A stretch of 64,000 bases of DNA from Botryotinia globosa. Lineage: Eukaryota > Ascomycota > Leotiomycetes > Helotiales > Sclerotiniaceae. The translations under genes and the position numbers were made by a program. Numbering within the stretch: the first letter of the stretch is position 1; every line of letters starts with the position of its first letter. Below are positions 22,834-35,881 of the stretch, piece by piece. Location: assembly GCA_014898425.1 (NCBI GenBank), contig RCSZ01000013.1, positions 682,001 through 746,000 on the forward strand, given 5' to 3'. The notes under the pieces are model-generated. The model had not been told where the DNA came from. It ran no database searches and saw only the letters and a program-made list of their open reading frames with translations.

Positions 22834-24259
22834 ATGAACTTTCACACACCAGACCAATCTTACACGCAAGATACCAATCCACGGGAGACACGTTCCGCCA
22901 TGGCTTTATTACGGAAATCTCAAGTATTTTCTGGCTCGGATTGGCGTGGCCTTGAACCTGTGGAGATGAGGTCAAAACCACGCATGGCCAATGTTGGAGA
23001 ATCACTTCCATCTATTCGAACAGTAAGTGAATCTTCTCGGTTGCCCTTCAGGATAGTACTGACCTCCAACTAGATGTTTGATGGATTTGAGGGCCAGGAA
23101 AGACCTACTGGATCCGAGTACAGACATGCTACATCATTTTCTCCCATCACAACAGAAAGAAACACATCTCCTGGGTCAAACAAGAGAATGAGATTATCCG
23201 ACGATTACTATGACGAGGAAAGCCAGCAGCAACGAGAGAGATATCAGTCAGTTAGCAGTGGTCGAAGCCCAATGACAGCGACCTACGGTTATCACAGTGC
23301 AAACTCTTCGCCAGTTTCCTCGAATGCCCGTCGTGAGTCTAGAGTTCATTCTAGCCATGGAAGCCCTTACATTTCAAGGTCTGGACGAGAGCAACCTATT
23401 CTCTCAATCCCAGAACGCAGAGCCCAGAATCAAGATCACCACACTTCGAGACCACCATTCCATTCTCCAATCTCTGAGCCATCGAGTACGACATACCGCC
23501 CAAGCCTCCCAAGTATTAGCACACCCGACCGATCTTACGAACGAACCTACTCCCAGAACCCAGCAGAACGATCACATGGCGAATACCCTCCCATAAATGA
23601 GTACCCAAAAAACGAGTATGCCTTGGAGGCTTCCCGCTCATACCACCAACAAAAATACGCCCCTTCACGATCGGACTACGGTTACCACCAGCCCAGAGAC
23701 CAAGGTTACCCCCAACCTGCAACTTTCCCTCACCATCCAGGCCAAACCCCATTCACCAACAGACACCACGCAGGAAGCTACAGTCCAACTCCCTACCAAG
23801 CCCAAGAAATGGGCGACTCAAAACCTCGCAAGCGTCGGGGAAATCTCCCAAAACAAACCACTGATATCTTGACAACCTGGTTCATCAACCACCTCGAGCA
23901 TCCCTACCCAAATGAAGAAGAAAAGCAATTATTAATGAGACAAACGGGTCTCCAATTGAGTGAGTAGCCATCCAACCCCCCAATCATTCTCTTACACATC
24001 ATACTAACAAACTTTCCCAGACCAAATCTCCAACTGGTTCATCAACGCCCGTCGTCGTAAATTGCCCGCTCTTCAAAACAGCGCTCGTGCAGAAAACGCT
24101 GCCCGATCGCATCACAACCGAATGCACTCTGCAGATGGGGGACAGAGTCCCATGAGTCTCTGCAACAGCGAGCCAGGACTAAGTCCCAGAGCCGCATCTG
24201 CATTCAACGAAGGATGGCCTTCGCGCCAGGAAGAGCGTCATAGCCAAGAGAAATATTAA
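22834..24259 (+). CDS. TALE-class homeodomain transcription factor
   Basis: Three exons give 437 residues: 22834-23022, 23074-23959 and 24021-24259. Introns of 51 and 61 nt have GTAAGT/GTGAGT donors and TAG/CAG acceptors, and both junctions keep frame. The homeodomain is near residues 315-376: a basic KPRKRRGNLPK arm, helix 1 (TTDILTTWFINH), the three-residue TALE insertion with PYP at about 340-342, and a recognition helix WFINARRRKL encoded by exon 3, after the last intron. The isoleucine-asparagine pair in WFIN is typical of TALE proteins. The N-terminal 310 residues are Ser/Tyr/Pro-rich and disordered, suited to activation or partner binding. Family members (KN-type in fungi) are sequence-specific nuclear regulators of development; the targets of this one are unknown. 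A 5' UTR intron is likely, which would place the promoter upstream of 22585. Confidence 0.92.
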
Positions 24260-27200
24260 CTCTTTTCGCTTCTTTTCACTTTGATTATATTTTGCAGCAT
24301 TGAAGGCGCACAATCTTTTTTATTATATATTTTTTATATATATATTTTTTTGGCGCTGCGAACATGACTTCTCTAGCCAAGGTTCTAGAGAGGGAGATGT
24401 CGTGTGCGGTTTTCGTTCTTAGTTTTGTTTCTTTTTTACGTTCGCACTTGTAATGCATTAATTCTACGACTTCTTTTCTTAAATTAGATTTGGGTTCTGG
24501 GGGTTTACATGCTTCTCACAAGTGAAAGGGAAGGTTACCACACTGAGGTATTATTAGGAACCTTGGAACTGTATGACAACATGGGTATATTGGATTTGGG
24601 ATGGACAGCAACAGATACCATATTTGTACAATTGGGTTATTCGATGAAACCGAGTTCGCATGAGCACAGTGGAGTCAATCACAGACTATCAGATCACGCT
24701 CGCATGTAAAATTACACGCGAGCGTGTTTGTTAATGTCTGTTAATGTTTTTTAATTCTTACTATACCTTCGCTTCTTATAATGAATACCTACATCTATCT
24801 ACCTACATAGTTCAGCTCTTAAAACGAGTATTCGTATTGTACATTGTACTGCAAATTGTAAAAAGACGCACGCACGCACACATTGCAGATAGAACCCCAG
24901 GAAATTTGCCTTGGGGTGAAAATCTCTCGTGCCGTGCGTCCACTTTCATTCACGCATGCATACCCACGTTGATCGCTCACTTGTTCGCTCAATCTTTCTC
25001 TTGTTCCGTTTTTCTTGGTCATCTATTCGGGTACACCTTCACGTTTTCATATATATATATCTTCGTATTCCGCTTCCAGTGTTGCACAATTTTATGCGTA
25101 CTTTCCATGCTTCCACTTTCAAAGTCGTCGATCACTTCGCCGCACTTAGGCAACCCTTGAAAATTCCTCTACTCACCGGCATTCGTAGTATTCGTCCTCC
25201 CCGCTGTTACTTTCTGAGGGTCAGGGGGTAGTAGAATGTGCTATGCACTGTTGCGTGGTTGTGGAATAGTATGTTTTCTGTTGTCTCAGATCCAAATCTG
25301 CAACACCCACCTGCATGGAAGCCATATAGAAGGGAGAGAATCATCATAAATACAATACGTCATTGAAATTTCTCAGTCAGACATCAATACATTTGGATCA
25401 TTCTTATTTGAGTTTTCTATACGAGTCCTTCACCACCATGTGATGTCTAGGCCTCAAAGTGGGGGCTTTGCTAATTGTTCGCCCACGGCATATAAGCACA
25501 ATTATACATTACTAGCACTGAGAATTAATATGTAAAAGGCAGGAAATTCTCCGACTGCAAGGGCTGACCGAGCTTATTTTTCAGATACCATTCATATCAC
25601 TGCAAAATCCCTCGCTGCATGAGGATTTTCACATGGCAGTGCTTTGTCGAAATGTGCAGAAACTGAGGTTAGACTTTCAAGGGGAAGATTTTCCTAATGA
25701 ATTAACCAAGAATTGACATGACATGACAAGAAAGAAACTTAACAAACGCCATTTTCATCATCGTATTAACCAGCAGGAAAGGGAAAGGCGTCACTAGAAG
25801 CACTTGGCTAACTGACAGACATCACTATTTGTCATTGAGTCGCTACTCAGTAACAGAATTCCAGTACCTGAAAAGCCACTGTCAGAATTTTTTAGTAAAA
25901 GATAGTGTACACCTGTCGTGCATAAATCCACTGAAATGCTATTCGACAATCTTCTCTTAACCTTCTATCAATCGATAGTCTCTATTTTGAGTTTGAGATG
26001 GATGTCGTAAAATGACTAGAGTTATCTAGATGCAGAGGGACAAAGCTCATGTGCATTTCTTGAGCTAGACATTGTGATTTATTTCCGTGTAGAGTAAGGA
26101 GAAGGACAAGCTTCGGTACTGAGGGTCAAAATGATTGGCAACCTGTCATTTGGTGACTTTATTTAACTACCGGTGTGTCGAGTATGTCAATCAATTTCCG
26201 ATGGCAAAAACTTAGGCCACGTTGGTCGTAGTAGGTAGTGATAGAATTGTCAAAGTGTTCGGTAACTCGGAATACATGGCGAGATATAGTGTAAGTAGAA
26301 GTTCCGGGGGTCAAGCACGAGTCACATGACATGGTCATGAGCAGGTGAGCAGTGCAGTGCAGTATTGAAAAGCAATAAGATCATAAGACAACAATGGATT
26401 AACCAAAATGCATGTAAGTTACAGGTACTGTAATTGCAAAAAACCATGTTTATTAATGGAGAGGCTGTGGTTCGGTTGAGAGGATACTGGGACTACATAT
26501 TTTAGTTCGTGATATAGGCGAATACTACTTTCAACTATTTCCAACTATCTTCACTGCTGCTATATCAACAATGATGGAGCGGAATAATCCCATGGTAGAG
26601 AGGGTCTCCTCGCCGAACGTTTACGATCAACTTAAATCTGCCCTTAAATTTCCCAGATTATGCGGCCAAAAAACGTTCGATACGATACCCCTAATGAAAC
26701 ATATCTCGAGATTCAAAGATGGAAATATCTCGCACTGTCTCATTCCATGCCGGATTGAACTGCTTTGACATGTTCAGAAAAACATTTGGCAGATCCCAGA
26801 CTTTTTTTTTTGATATCTCCGGCATCATCTCCGGTGACAGTTGGTACGATGCATGCCACGGACAGTCACTTGACATTTCTTACTCCACGTACATTTTCCT
26901 TTTTGCCTATTTTCACCAACCAAGCCTTAGTTGAGAACCCGGAGCTTATGACTGTCGGGACTTGATGTAGATCACTCGACTAAGTACTGATTAGGATATT
27001 CGATATCCGCTAGTGCGTACTATTCCTTGTTTCAAAACCAGCATGACCATGACACTGGATGGTGAGCTTGCTACTGAGTTTAGTCAAAAAAAGGTTCCTT
27101 CCTCTTAGTAAACAGCGAAGCCCGAATATGCCAAGAATACAGACCGCCGCCATTGACGTCAATGGTACTCAATTGAATCACCCACGGTCAATAGACAATG

Positions 27201-30200
27201 GGATTGCAAGTTGCAACGCCGACAGAAAATCCCAGTGCCTGCCCCTTACTAGGTATTAGCTAATGCCATCTTTTTTGCCATAGTAGTAGCACGGTGAATT
27301 ATCGAGATTTGCCTTGTCCGCAAGAGTACTAGCAAATGGGGATGCAGTAGATGAGTATGCACGCTACTGGCACAGGACCGGAATCTAAGACGGGGATTCG
27401 AAGTCTAAGTATTAAGAACCAGATCCAGGTTTCGATTGAATAAGTACATATTGGTGAGTTGTTGTTTGTCCATCAATGTGCAGAGCAAAAAGAGAAGAAG
27501 AAAGGAAGAGAATTGTTTTTGCAGCGAACGAAACAAGCTTTTTCTCGAATTGTGAGTCCCCTGCGCACATCAATCTTGTCAAAATCGTATCAATCCCGAG
27601 CCCTGACCAATCAATCATAGTGGAAGATCGCCCGAAGACCCACTGGGATAATCAAGGGTCACCCGTCAAACAAGGCGCTATCTCGTCTCGAATATCACTT
27701 GTTCAGTGGCCATCACAGTGATCACACAGACACGCAAGTGCACACGCCGCCTTTGTTCCTTACAACATGCAGCTCGTATGATTTTGGTGGAAGAAAACCC
27801 CTAGTTTGGATCTATGTCCGCCTCACAAGTCCCTAACAAGGACTGGCAATTTGGAAATGATCTTTTTGGGAATTGGCTGCCACCACACTGGTCAAATTGG
27901 TCGAACCCACGAAATGAAGTCCTGTGCCGCGGTCCGGATCGTCTTCTAACACTTTGTTGATCGTACTTGTAACTTAGGCTCTGATGAAGGTGATGGCGGT
28001 CTTCATTCGGATGATAATGAAGTGGTCTCTTACCGACTCGAAGGCCCGGGTGCATTTCTCCACCTGCTGGGGGCAGCTGAGCTCGAATGAAATTCAAGAT
28101 TTTCAGGATCTTCCACAGATCATCTACTGTGGCTAAGGAATTGTTGTTAAAGGTGTTCACATCCACTGATGTGAACATTCAATGGGTTGATGTTTCAAAT
28201 CATGGAGTGAAGATGCGCTTATCGCCGATTGGCTGAAGGGTAAATCACGGACAGTGCCAGGCTGCCAGCATTATGCTGGGGAAAAGGGATAGCCTTGTTT
28301 GTATGCAAGTAATGAAAACACATGAGGGATGATCTGGGATGAGAAAAAGCAACTGTTTTTGGTTTCTGTGAGTGTTTTGTTTTTTTGAGGGGGAGGGGGC
28401 AATGGACAGTGGGCAATGGGCAATTGGACGAGTAGAGAAGTATTTCCTCGTCAGACCCGTTGTCCACGTGTGGACGAAAAAGCAACGATAAATGATGATA
28501 CAATTGTGTAACATTCCCGTCCGAACGCACTGATGAAGTGTGCATGAAGATATATATTACGCTTTTCGGGATGATAGTGCCAAATATTGTCCGCCTTAAG
28601 TAAGGAATTCCACCCAGCGCGACGGCTCAAGTGGACATCGAATGAACTTGGGAGTCCCAAGTCAAGACGTGTGGCAGTGCACATTGTGGTGATTCGCAGC
28701 AATCCTAGGAGTCTGGACCAGGTATATCAGAATCGTCAATTTGAGTGAAAGAGGGTCTTCATGGGAAATAAAACTAGAGCTACCAGGTTCAAGAGCTGGT
28801 ATACGTGAACGATGCTGTACTTTGTTTGAAACTTGTGTTGCGAAAAGGCGAGAAATGGAATGATGCTTGGAAGGAACTGGGCAAAAGTTAATGATACTCA
28901 TGAAGCGTACAATTTCTTTGAAACTAACATTGAATCCATAAGGTGGGAGACGTTGGCTAAAGATTTATCCTGCCAAGTAGCAGTAGGGAACATTGATCTC
29001 TTTCCAACCAAACATCCATCAACCGGGGTGTTCATGCTGTTTGCAAGGTTGGAGAAGTGGCAATTAATTCGACATGAATCGAGAAACCTTATACTGTCAT
29101 GGTTATGGCCGGCTTTGTAGGAAAGAGTTTGCTGGTTGAGTTTATGTCGGTTGAGAGTGAAAAGTCCAGTAGAAATACTCTTCATGAGTGGACGGGTGAT
29201 AGGAGTAGAAGTAACAAAACAGGAAAGCGCGTGTAAATAGCGAAGGGAATGAATGAATTGCCGTTGAACACCAGCGATCAAGATACTGTACTCTATTTCG
29301 AAAACCACTTGCAATTCTCCCAGCAAAGGTTATATGTGCGAGATGTAAAAGATATGTCGCAAAAAGCTGGGGGAAGCGCCAATCCTCGGCTCACATCTCG
29401 TAGTGTACAACGACAATTCTTGATTGAAAACAGTTTTGGAAAGCACCACTCATTACCTAGGTCTTTAAGTATCATTTAAAATGAACAAAGTGCTTTGCTC
29501 GCCCTCTTTCCCCTGTAAAGAATCGATGGTTCCTCGTCCTATTCACATGAATCCAGAACTTCAAGAAAGTAGCTAGCTCACGTAGTCAATGCCCAAACAA
29601 AGCTTCCTCAACAACTTCCCTCTTACCATTCGTTCAATCATACATCTAATATTACCGCATTTGCAACCTCTCACCACATCACATTAAGCCCTCCTCAACC
29701 TCCCAACAAACCCAGAGTGTCTCCCCTCGTCTCTCTTCCACTATCCCTCTTATTCACCTCCCTCCCCCTCCCTAACATCCCACCTCTCCAACTCCCCAAC
29801 GCCCACTAATCTTTCTCTCCTCCTCCTCCCCTCCCTTCTCCCCTCCTCTCTTCTCCCCACCACATCAAACAACCCCTCACCTCACCCTTCTTATCTACCC
29901 CATCCACCCCCAACAATACTCACACCCCTCACTCCCATTTTCACAATCTCCTCCTCCTCTTCTCAAATTCTTCCCCTTCCCATCACAGCCTACCTTCCAT
30001 TCACACCCTCCCTTCCTTCGTGCCCTCCCCCCCCCCCCCCCCACTTCTCCACTTCTATCTTCACCAAATCTCCTTCGTCCCCCATTCCCCAGTCCCGTAA
30101 TATACATTCACCTCATTCCCCTCATTCTTCATATCCCACCACCCACCAACCATCAAACCAAACCAAACCAAAACCAACAACCAGCCATCTCTCCTTCATT

Positions 30201-31002
30201 CACATTTTTCTCCACGCCTCCACTTATCTTTTCCCACTTCGCACCCCCACTCTCCAACCACATTCTCTGATCACACCCATCTTTCCTAAGAATCTGCGAA
30301 ACCAACACCCAAACACCCCTTCTCCTCACTATCCTATGCCCCCACCGCGCGATCCCCTCATTCCGGAAACTACTACGCTCTTGAAATTGTAGCGGTGGGA
30401 TTGACTAGCGGAGTAACATTGTATCTTCTTTCCAAGATCCGATCCGCATTCACCACGTTCAGCTTCCACTCCATTCCTACTTGCCATGGCAAAACTCTAA
30501 CCAACCTCAATTCAAGAAGTCATTCTCTCACATTCTAAACCTCTCAGTATTGCTGTTGCAAGTGAGAAGCCAATCATTTATAATCATACTAAATCTTCAT
30601 TCATTCTAGTCTATCCATATCACAATCTTCTTTCCTGAATATGTGCAGATTTGAAAGACAAACTACCACCACCACCACCACCACCACCACCTTTAGCTTG
30701 TCACCCCATTCATCCCTTCATTGATCCAATCCGTTCATCCAAACACCAAAGAACTATACAACTCAGAAGGAAGAAGATCCAAATTCTTTCTATCCATCGT
30801 AAGACTTACAAAACACCCTACTCCATCGTCCCGACTAACGCCATCCCCTAATTCCGCTCAAATCAAATGGAATTGAGCACTTGTCCCATATTTCCTAGTA
30901 ATTGTCCTATATTAAGGATTCGACAATGAAACGCCATAAAAACACAAACGCAAACATTAATGGTATCTTTTGCAATCATAATGTCTTCACGCTGAACATT
31001 TA
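24260..31002. other. 6.7-kb region without a convincing gene
   Basis: The first 100 bases are the AT-rich 3' end of the homeodomain gene. Frames at 24744-25231, 26571-26965, 27801-28178 and 28833-29326 overlap on opposite strands and show no domain. From about 29640 to 30300 the plus strand is almost pure pyrimidine, followed by a possible intron at 30559-30609. The last part, to 31002, is the 3' flank of the kinesin gene. Confidence 0.5.
29640..30300 (+). other. Long polypyrimidine-biased tract
   Basis: About 650 bases dominated by C and T on the plus strand, with a homopolymer of 16 C at 30027-30042. Elsewhere in this window such tracts precede plus-strand genes (before 42429, 47560 and 59037), yet no plus-strand gene follows this one. 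Confidence 0.8.
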
Positions 31003-34000
31003 CTAATCTCGGACTTTTGTCGACTTCTTGGCTGTGCCAATATGTGTGTTGTGGACCTAATATCATTGTTAGTATTGGGTGATGCGGTTAAAATTCGTAA
31101 AAGCTTACCTTTGTTGCGAACTTCAAACTTGTCAATGTTTCACCCAAATGAGCTTCCAATGGACTAGCCATGACGAACATGAGTGTCTTCGAATTTCCTC
31201 CCAGGGAATATTGTAGGAGATAGGTCAATTTGGAATTGCGGTAGGGAATATGGGTGCCCTCTTTTCCTGATCCCAATGCCCCGATAACGTCACCCAGACA
31301 ACTCAAACTCTTGTTAATATTTTGAGTTTCCTTCATTCGATCTCCTTCGGCGCCAGACACCTTCAATCTTTCGGAACCAGCCAGATCAACCAAGTTGAGG
31401 GTACCTTCGCAAGTCTCATTTGTAGAACTGTTTCGTCCAACAAGCTTCAAGATGAAGACAGAGTGTGATCTTGATGATCGCTCGTTGGATTTGGTGGCAG
31501 CAACGCTACGATTCTTGTCCGCCTTCTTAAGAATTGCTTCTACCGCGTTCGGTGAATCCAAAAGCACAGTCTCTAAACCAGTAACAGTGGTTTGCTTCTT
31601 CTTATCGTCATGTCGGACCTCGTGCTTCTTCTTGTCAAGGTCTCTAGAGCTTCCCAGTAGATCGTGAATCTCCTCGTTGTAAACTTCAACAAAGCTACCT
31701 TCCATCGTATAAGTCCATCCTTTCTCCTTGAGAGCTTCGGCCGACTCATAGATTTGATGAGTGGCACGAGGAATCATACCATCCGCAGATGACATGGTAT
31801 GGGTCTTTCCAGCGCCTGTTTGTCCATAAGCAAATATACAAACATTGTATCCATCCAAGGCACTTTGGACTAGTTGCGAAATTTCCTCGAAAACCTCTTG
31901 ATTTTGACTTGATGGTCCAAAAACCCTGTCGAAGGAGAATGCGTGAGTTTCAATCGAGACTTTCCCAAAATTGCTCCTCTTCTCCTTTCCAATGATTGAT
32001 AGCTCCTTCGACTCCTTGTCGGTGTCAGGAAATAAGATCTTTGCGCATTCACCTTCGGCACCTTCTTTGAAAGTTGGTCGAACTCTGCACATGACCCGAA
32101 TATTTCCTTTCAGCTCTTGCACTTGGTTGAAAAGAATGCGACGAAGAGTCTCCTCCTTGATCAACTTCTGTTTGGATTCCTCTGCGGAATTAAGAGCTTC
32201 CTGGAGTCGTCCTTCCATCTCAACAAAACTGTCGGATTGGGCTTTGCTTCCAGACTCTAAGAAATGAATTCTCGCGCGAAGGCTGGCGACCGTGCTTTCG
32301 AGTGTTCCAATCGTTGCTGATGTTTCAACGCCTGTCTTTTGCATGGTTTGCTGAACTTCCTTAATGGTGTTTAGAGCATTCTCCTTCAACTCTCTCTCTC
32401 GATCGATATTAATCTTCAGTTCTTCAAGCTCCGTCTTCAAAATTTGAAGTTCTTGCTCCTTCATCTGCAACGCAAGGTTCAACCCTTGGTGACCCGTGGT
32501 GACTTGGCTTTCAAGCTCCTGGACCTCACGTAATCTTCGGCTTCTCTCTTCCTCCAACTTCGCATCGCTTTGTCGTTCGAGACTTCTGATTCGGTCTTCA
32601 AGTTCGACAGCCGATCTTCGTTCGAGCTCGAGCATATCATTTCGGTGAGTACGAAGAACTCGGTCAAGCTCATCTATGTTGTCTCGTCTCATTTTATCCG
32701 TCTCGTTGCGATGGTTTCGATTTACGTCATCCATCTCAAGACGGTGCGCTCGAATGTTATCATCCAAGGCATTTGTGGCTTCAATCAGTTTCTGCTGAAT
32801 CATACTAAGTCTCTGGGTCGTATCATCTAAGTTAGCTTGTAAGGTCTGGTTGGAAGACGAGAGATGTATTTTGAGGCCTTCAAGTTCATCGACTATATTG
32901 GAACGGGTTAGTCATTATTCAGTCCAGAGAGATCCAGAATGCTACTCACGTTTAGTTTTGTATTCACTGACTGCATTTCTAAGTGCGTCATGATCCTTGC
33001 CTGTGCCGTCGACTGTTGATGCGAGCCTGGCGTACATTGCTTCCATGGATTCGAGGCGACTACGTACATCAAAGGCTACTCCGGAAACATTAGAATCTTT
33101 TGTCAAATATGGTTTTTTGGTAGGGGAAAATTTGGAAGATTTGCAAGGAGTCATGGGTGTAGAATTGAATAATTCCGACTTAGCAAGGACAGGAATATGA
33201 GAAGGCGTCTTCGGAGCTACTGAGCTATGAACCGGTGCCTGATATAGAACAAGTGCGGCTTCTTCATTGTCTACTCTCACATTCCGGTGTCCTACACTTT
33301 GGGAAAACTTGTGTCGAAGACGGGGGTCCTTCCTTGGAGTTGAATTCAAGTTGTATCCCGTGGTTGGATCAGTCTGCTCATCATTGATTTGGAGCCTACT
33401 CAATGCCGTACTAACGGAAAGATCTCGTAGGCTGTCCTGGGAGTGAGATCTCAATGAGTTGGAACGATGACCGCGGACTTTCATAACTTCCAACTCGGTG
33501 TTTCCATTCAATTGTTGGGAAGGTGTAAAAGCAGGTACTGGGATCATGGGCTTCCGTCTTCCTCCAGGGGGTGGCATACCGTCATCATCTGAAGAGGTGC
33601 TCGAGGCATTTGTTCGACCTTTAGATTGGGATGTATTGGGTCTTGAAGTTGTAGATTGACTGTAGGATGGTGGTCGTGAGCCATAAGCAGACTTTGGTCG
33701 TCCGGGTCCAACACTTTGAGAGAAGCTGCTGCTTGATGTGTGACGAGAAGATACTGATGGTGTCCGGGATGACATTGATGAAGCTGAAGTGGTTCGTGGT
33801 TGAGAGAAATTATTCTTTATCTATTATCTGTCAATGAACAAATCCGATCGGCGCCGAAAATGCGACTCACATCTACGATAGAAGTTCCTCTCACAGATGG
33901 CTTGCGTACAGAAGGTGTTCGAGTCATTGTAGTAACAGGCTCTCCTGCTCTTTCAGCAAGAGTCTTGCGTTTGGGTGCCGGTTCGTTGCTTGACTTGTCA

Positions 34001-34249
34001 TTTTGACGCTTCAAGGTTGAAGGTTGTGGCATCTTTGATGGGAGTCGTGATCGCACGTTGCCGTGAGAGTCTGTAATTTCTGCAAGAGGCTTTCCGAGAG
34101 AAGGAATGGCACTCATTGTAGGTTTGGATTGTGATGTGTGCGAGTACTGTTGAATAAGAAAAGGTTCCTTGTTAGTATTTGATCGCACTTTGATTTGTTT
34201 ACTCCGAGTGGATGTTGTACAGTACCTGATTTTCTTCTTGATATTCCAT
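31003..34249 (-). CDS. Kinesin-14, minus-end-directed C-terminal motor (KlpA/Kar3 type)
   Basis: Five exons on the minus strand: 34249-34226, 34146-33871, 33820-32950, 32892-31109 and 31056-31003, giving 1002 residues. All four introns (79, 50, 57 and 52 nt) have GT-AG ends and keep frame. The first exon encodes only eight residues. Residues 1-400 are Ser/Pro-rich and basic, likely the non-motor microtubule-binding tail. About 400-650 is coiled coil. The motor follows at the C-terminus: neck GNIRVMCRVRP at about 653, P-loop GQTGAGKTHTM at 747-757, switch I NERSSRSH at 860-867 and switch II DLAGSE at 893-898. The last exon supplies VHNTHIGTAKK, the usual end of kinesin-14 motors. Family members crosslink and slide spindle microtubules. 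The tail is longer than in Aspergillus KlpA. The gene is divergent from the acyltransferase at 34809. Confidence 0.95.
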
Positions 34250-34808
34250 TATGAGAAGTAGCAAATGCTACACAATATTAAACTAGATAGAACATGCAAA
34301 GATAAAAAGAACTGAATGGGTTAGCAACGCGTCGTCCAGATTGAGGAGCAAATGGTTGTTCTTGTCGGGTGGTAAAATTGAATACTTTAACGTTTTTGAT
34401 GTATTTTCGAGTTTGATTCTGTTTACCTCAGTATCCTGGTCTCGAGGTATCCATTGAATTTTGGTTGCTGGGGAGAACTCGGATGACTAAGATGTAACAG
34501 CTTCCAGGCTTGATCAGGTGATAACTTTATGCACTTTTGATAGATTATATAATCACCTATTCATCTTCACGTGTCAAATTATTGTTATACCAACTGCTAC
34601 TCCATATGTGTGATGCGAAAAAAGATGTTATTTTTGCCCACCAAAGAAAGTATTTAATACTCTCTCGTTCAATCTGCTTGCAACATTCTTAATATACTGA
34701 ACAGTCTACGGTCTGTCGTAGTAGGAATATCAATAAAGTCATGATATTATAGTATTCTGAATAGTTTTCCTTCATACAACTATCCAGCACACATACAGTT
34801 TATCTGCC
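34250..34808. promoter_or_regulatory. Divergent promoter region, kinesin-14 / Loa1-type acyltransferase
   Basis: A 559-bp space between two starts that point away from each other. It contains one CACGTG box at 34568-34573 (TCACGTGT) and AT-rich stretches. No open frame of note. Shared regulation is possible but is only inferred from the arrangement. Confidence 0.5.
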
Positions 34809-35881
34809 ATGGAGAAATATTCACAGTTTCGCGACAGAGGTACGTACTACATCTAGACCAGATCTCCTGGAATAAGAAGGTCCCAACTAATTCAAACCAT
34901 CATCCAGGATCTGGCATCGCTCCGTTCTTACCCGTTCAAACTCCAAGTGCCGGCATCTATGCCCCCGTTCATCTTTTTCTCTTCCTCTTCAAGCTACCAC
35001 TCTTCCTCACGGTATCCACGACTTATTTTCTCTTCCTACAATGGTTTCCCTTGGGATCACTACTCAAGAAAGCAATATTATGGATGTTACTTGGAATACC
35101 GGGAGTGTGGTGGATAGATTTGCAGATTGATGGAGTAAAGAAAGGGTCTCTGGCAAAGAAACATGAAGGACGAGTACCAGAACCTTCGGATATTATCGCA
35201 TCTTCCTTTACATCGCCTATCGATTCTTTATACTTGGCTGCCATCTTCGATCCCATATTCACAGTATCCTACCCGCATACCCGCCAAGTTCACCAAATTT
35301 CTCTTTTGGGCGCCATCTTCCGAGCACTTCAAAGTCCCAAGGAATATCCACCCAAGGGCTCAAAAATGACTGATTTGTCCGCCCTACTCTCTCGATTTCC
35401 TGGGCGTGCTATCGTAGTTTTCCCAGAATGTACAACTACAAATGGAAAAGGAATACTGCCCGTGAGCCAAAGTCTTTTGACTGCTCCTTCAGGAACCAAA
35501 ATCTTCCCAATCAGTCTCCGCTATTCGCCCTCTGATATCACGACGCCCGTCCCAGGGAAATACTGGTCATTCTTCTGGAATCTTCTTTCAAAACCTACAC
35601 ATTGCATTAAAGTTCGAATCGCTGAAGTTGTATACAATACATCCACGCATGAATCAGAAAAGGCCACTAAATACTTGAAGAATCAATTAGATACGGCGTA
35701 TACAAGCAGCTCTGATACTCTTACATCTAAGAACGCCCAATCAGTGGAAACAACATCAGAAGAACAACGTGTCTTGGATAAGGTTGGTGAAGCATTGGCA
35801 CGATTGGGAAGAGTAAAACGCGTTGGATTGACTGTGAAGGATAAAATTGCATTTGTGGATGCATGGAATAAGAAAAGATAA
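34809..35881 (+). CDS. Lysophosphatidic acid acyltransferase, Loa1/Vps66 type
   Basis: Two exons, 34809-34839 and 34908-35881, give 334 residues; the 68-nt intron has a GTACGT donor. The N-terminus MEKYSQFRDRGSGIAPFLP resembles yeast Loa1 (Vps66), which acylates lysophosphatidic acid in the ER and on lipid droplets. Hydrophobic segments at about 30-55 and 63-80 suggest membrane insertion. The PlsC-type block FPECTTTNGKG is at about 182-192. The canonical HX4D histidine is not obvious: the equivalent region reads SFTSPID (about 110-116), and FPEG is FPEC. Loa1-type enzymes are divergent in these blocks, so activity is still likely. Product assignment rests on the N-terminal and FPE motifs. Alternative: another PlsC-family glycerolipid acyltransferase. 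Confidence 0.85.

Noticed and set aside
27385..27420. A box-B-like GGATTCGAAGTC as another tRNA
   Set aside because: No acceptor, D or anticodon stem could be formed around it on either strand.
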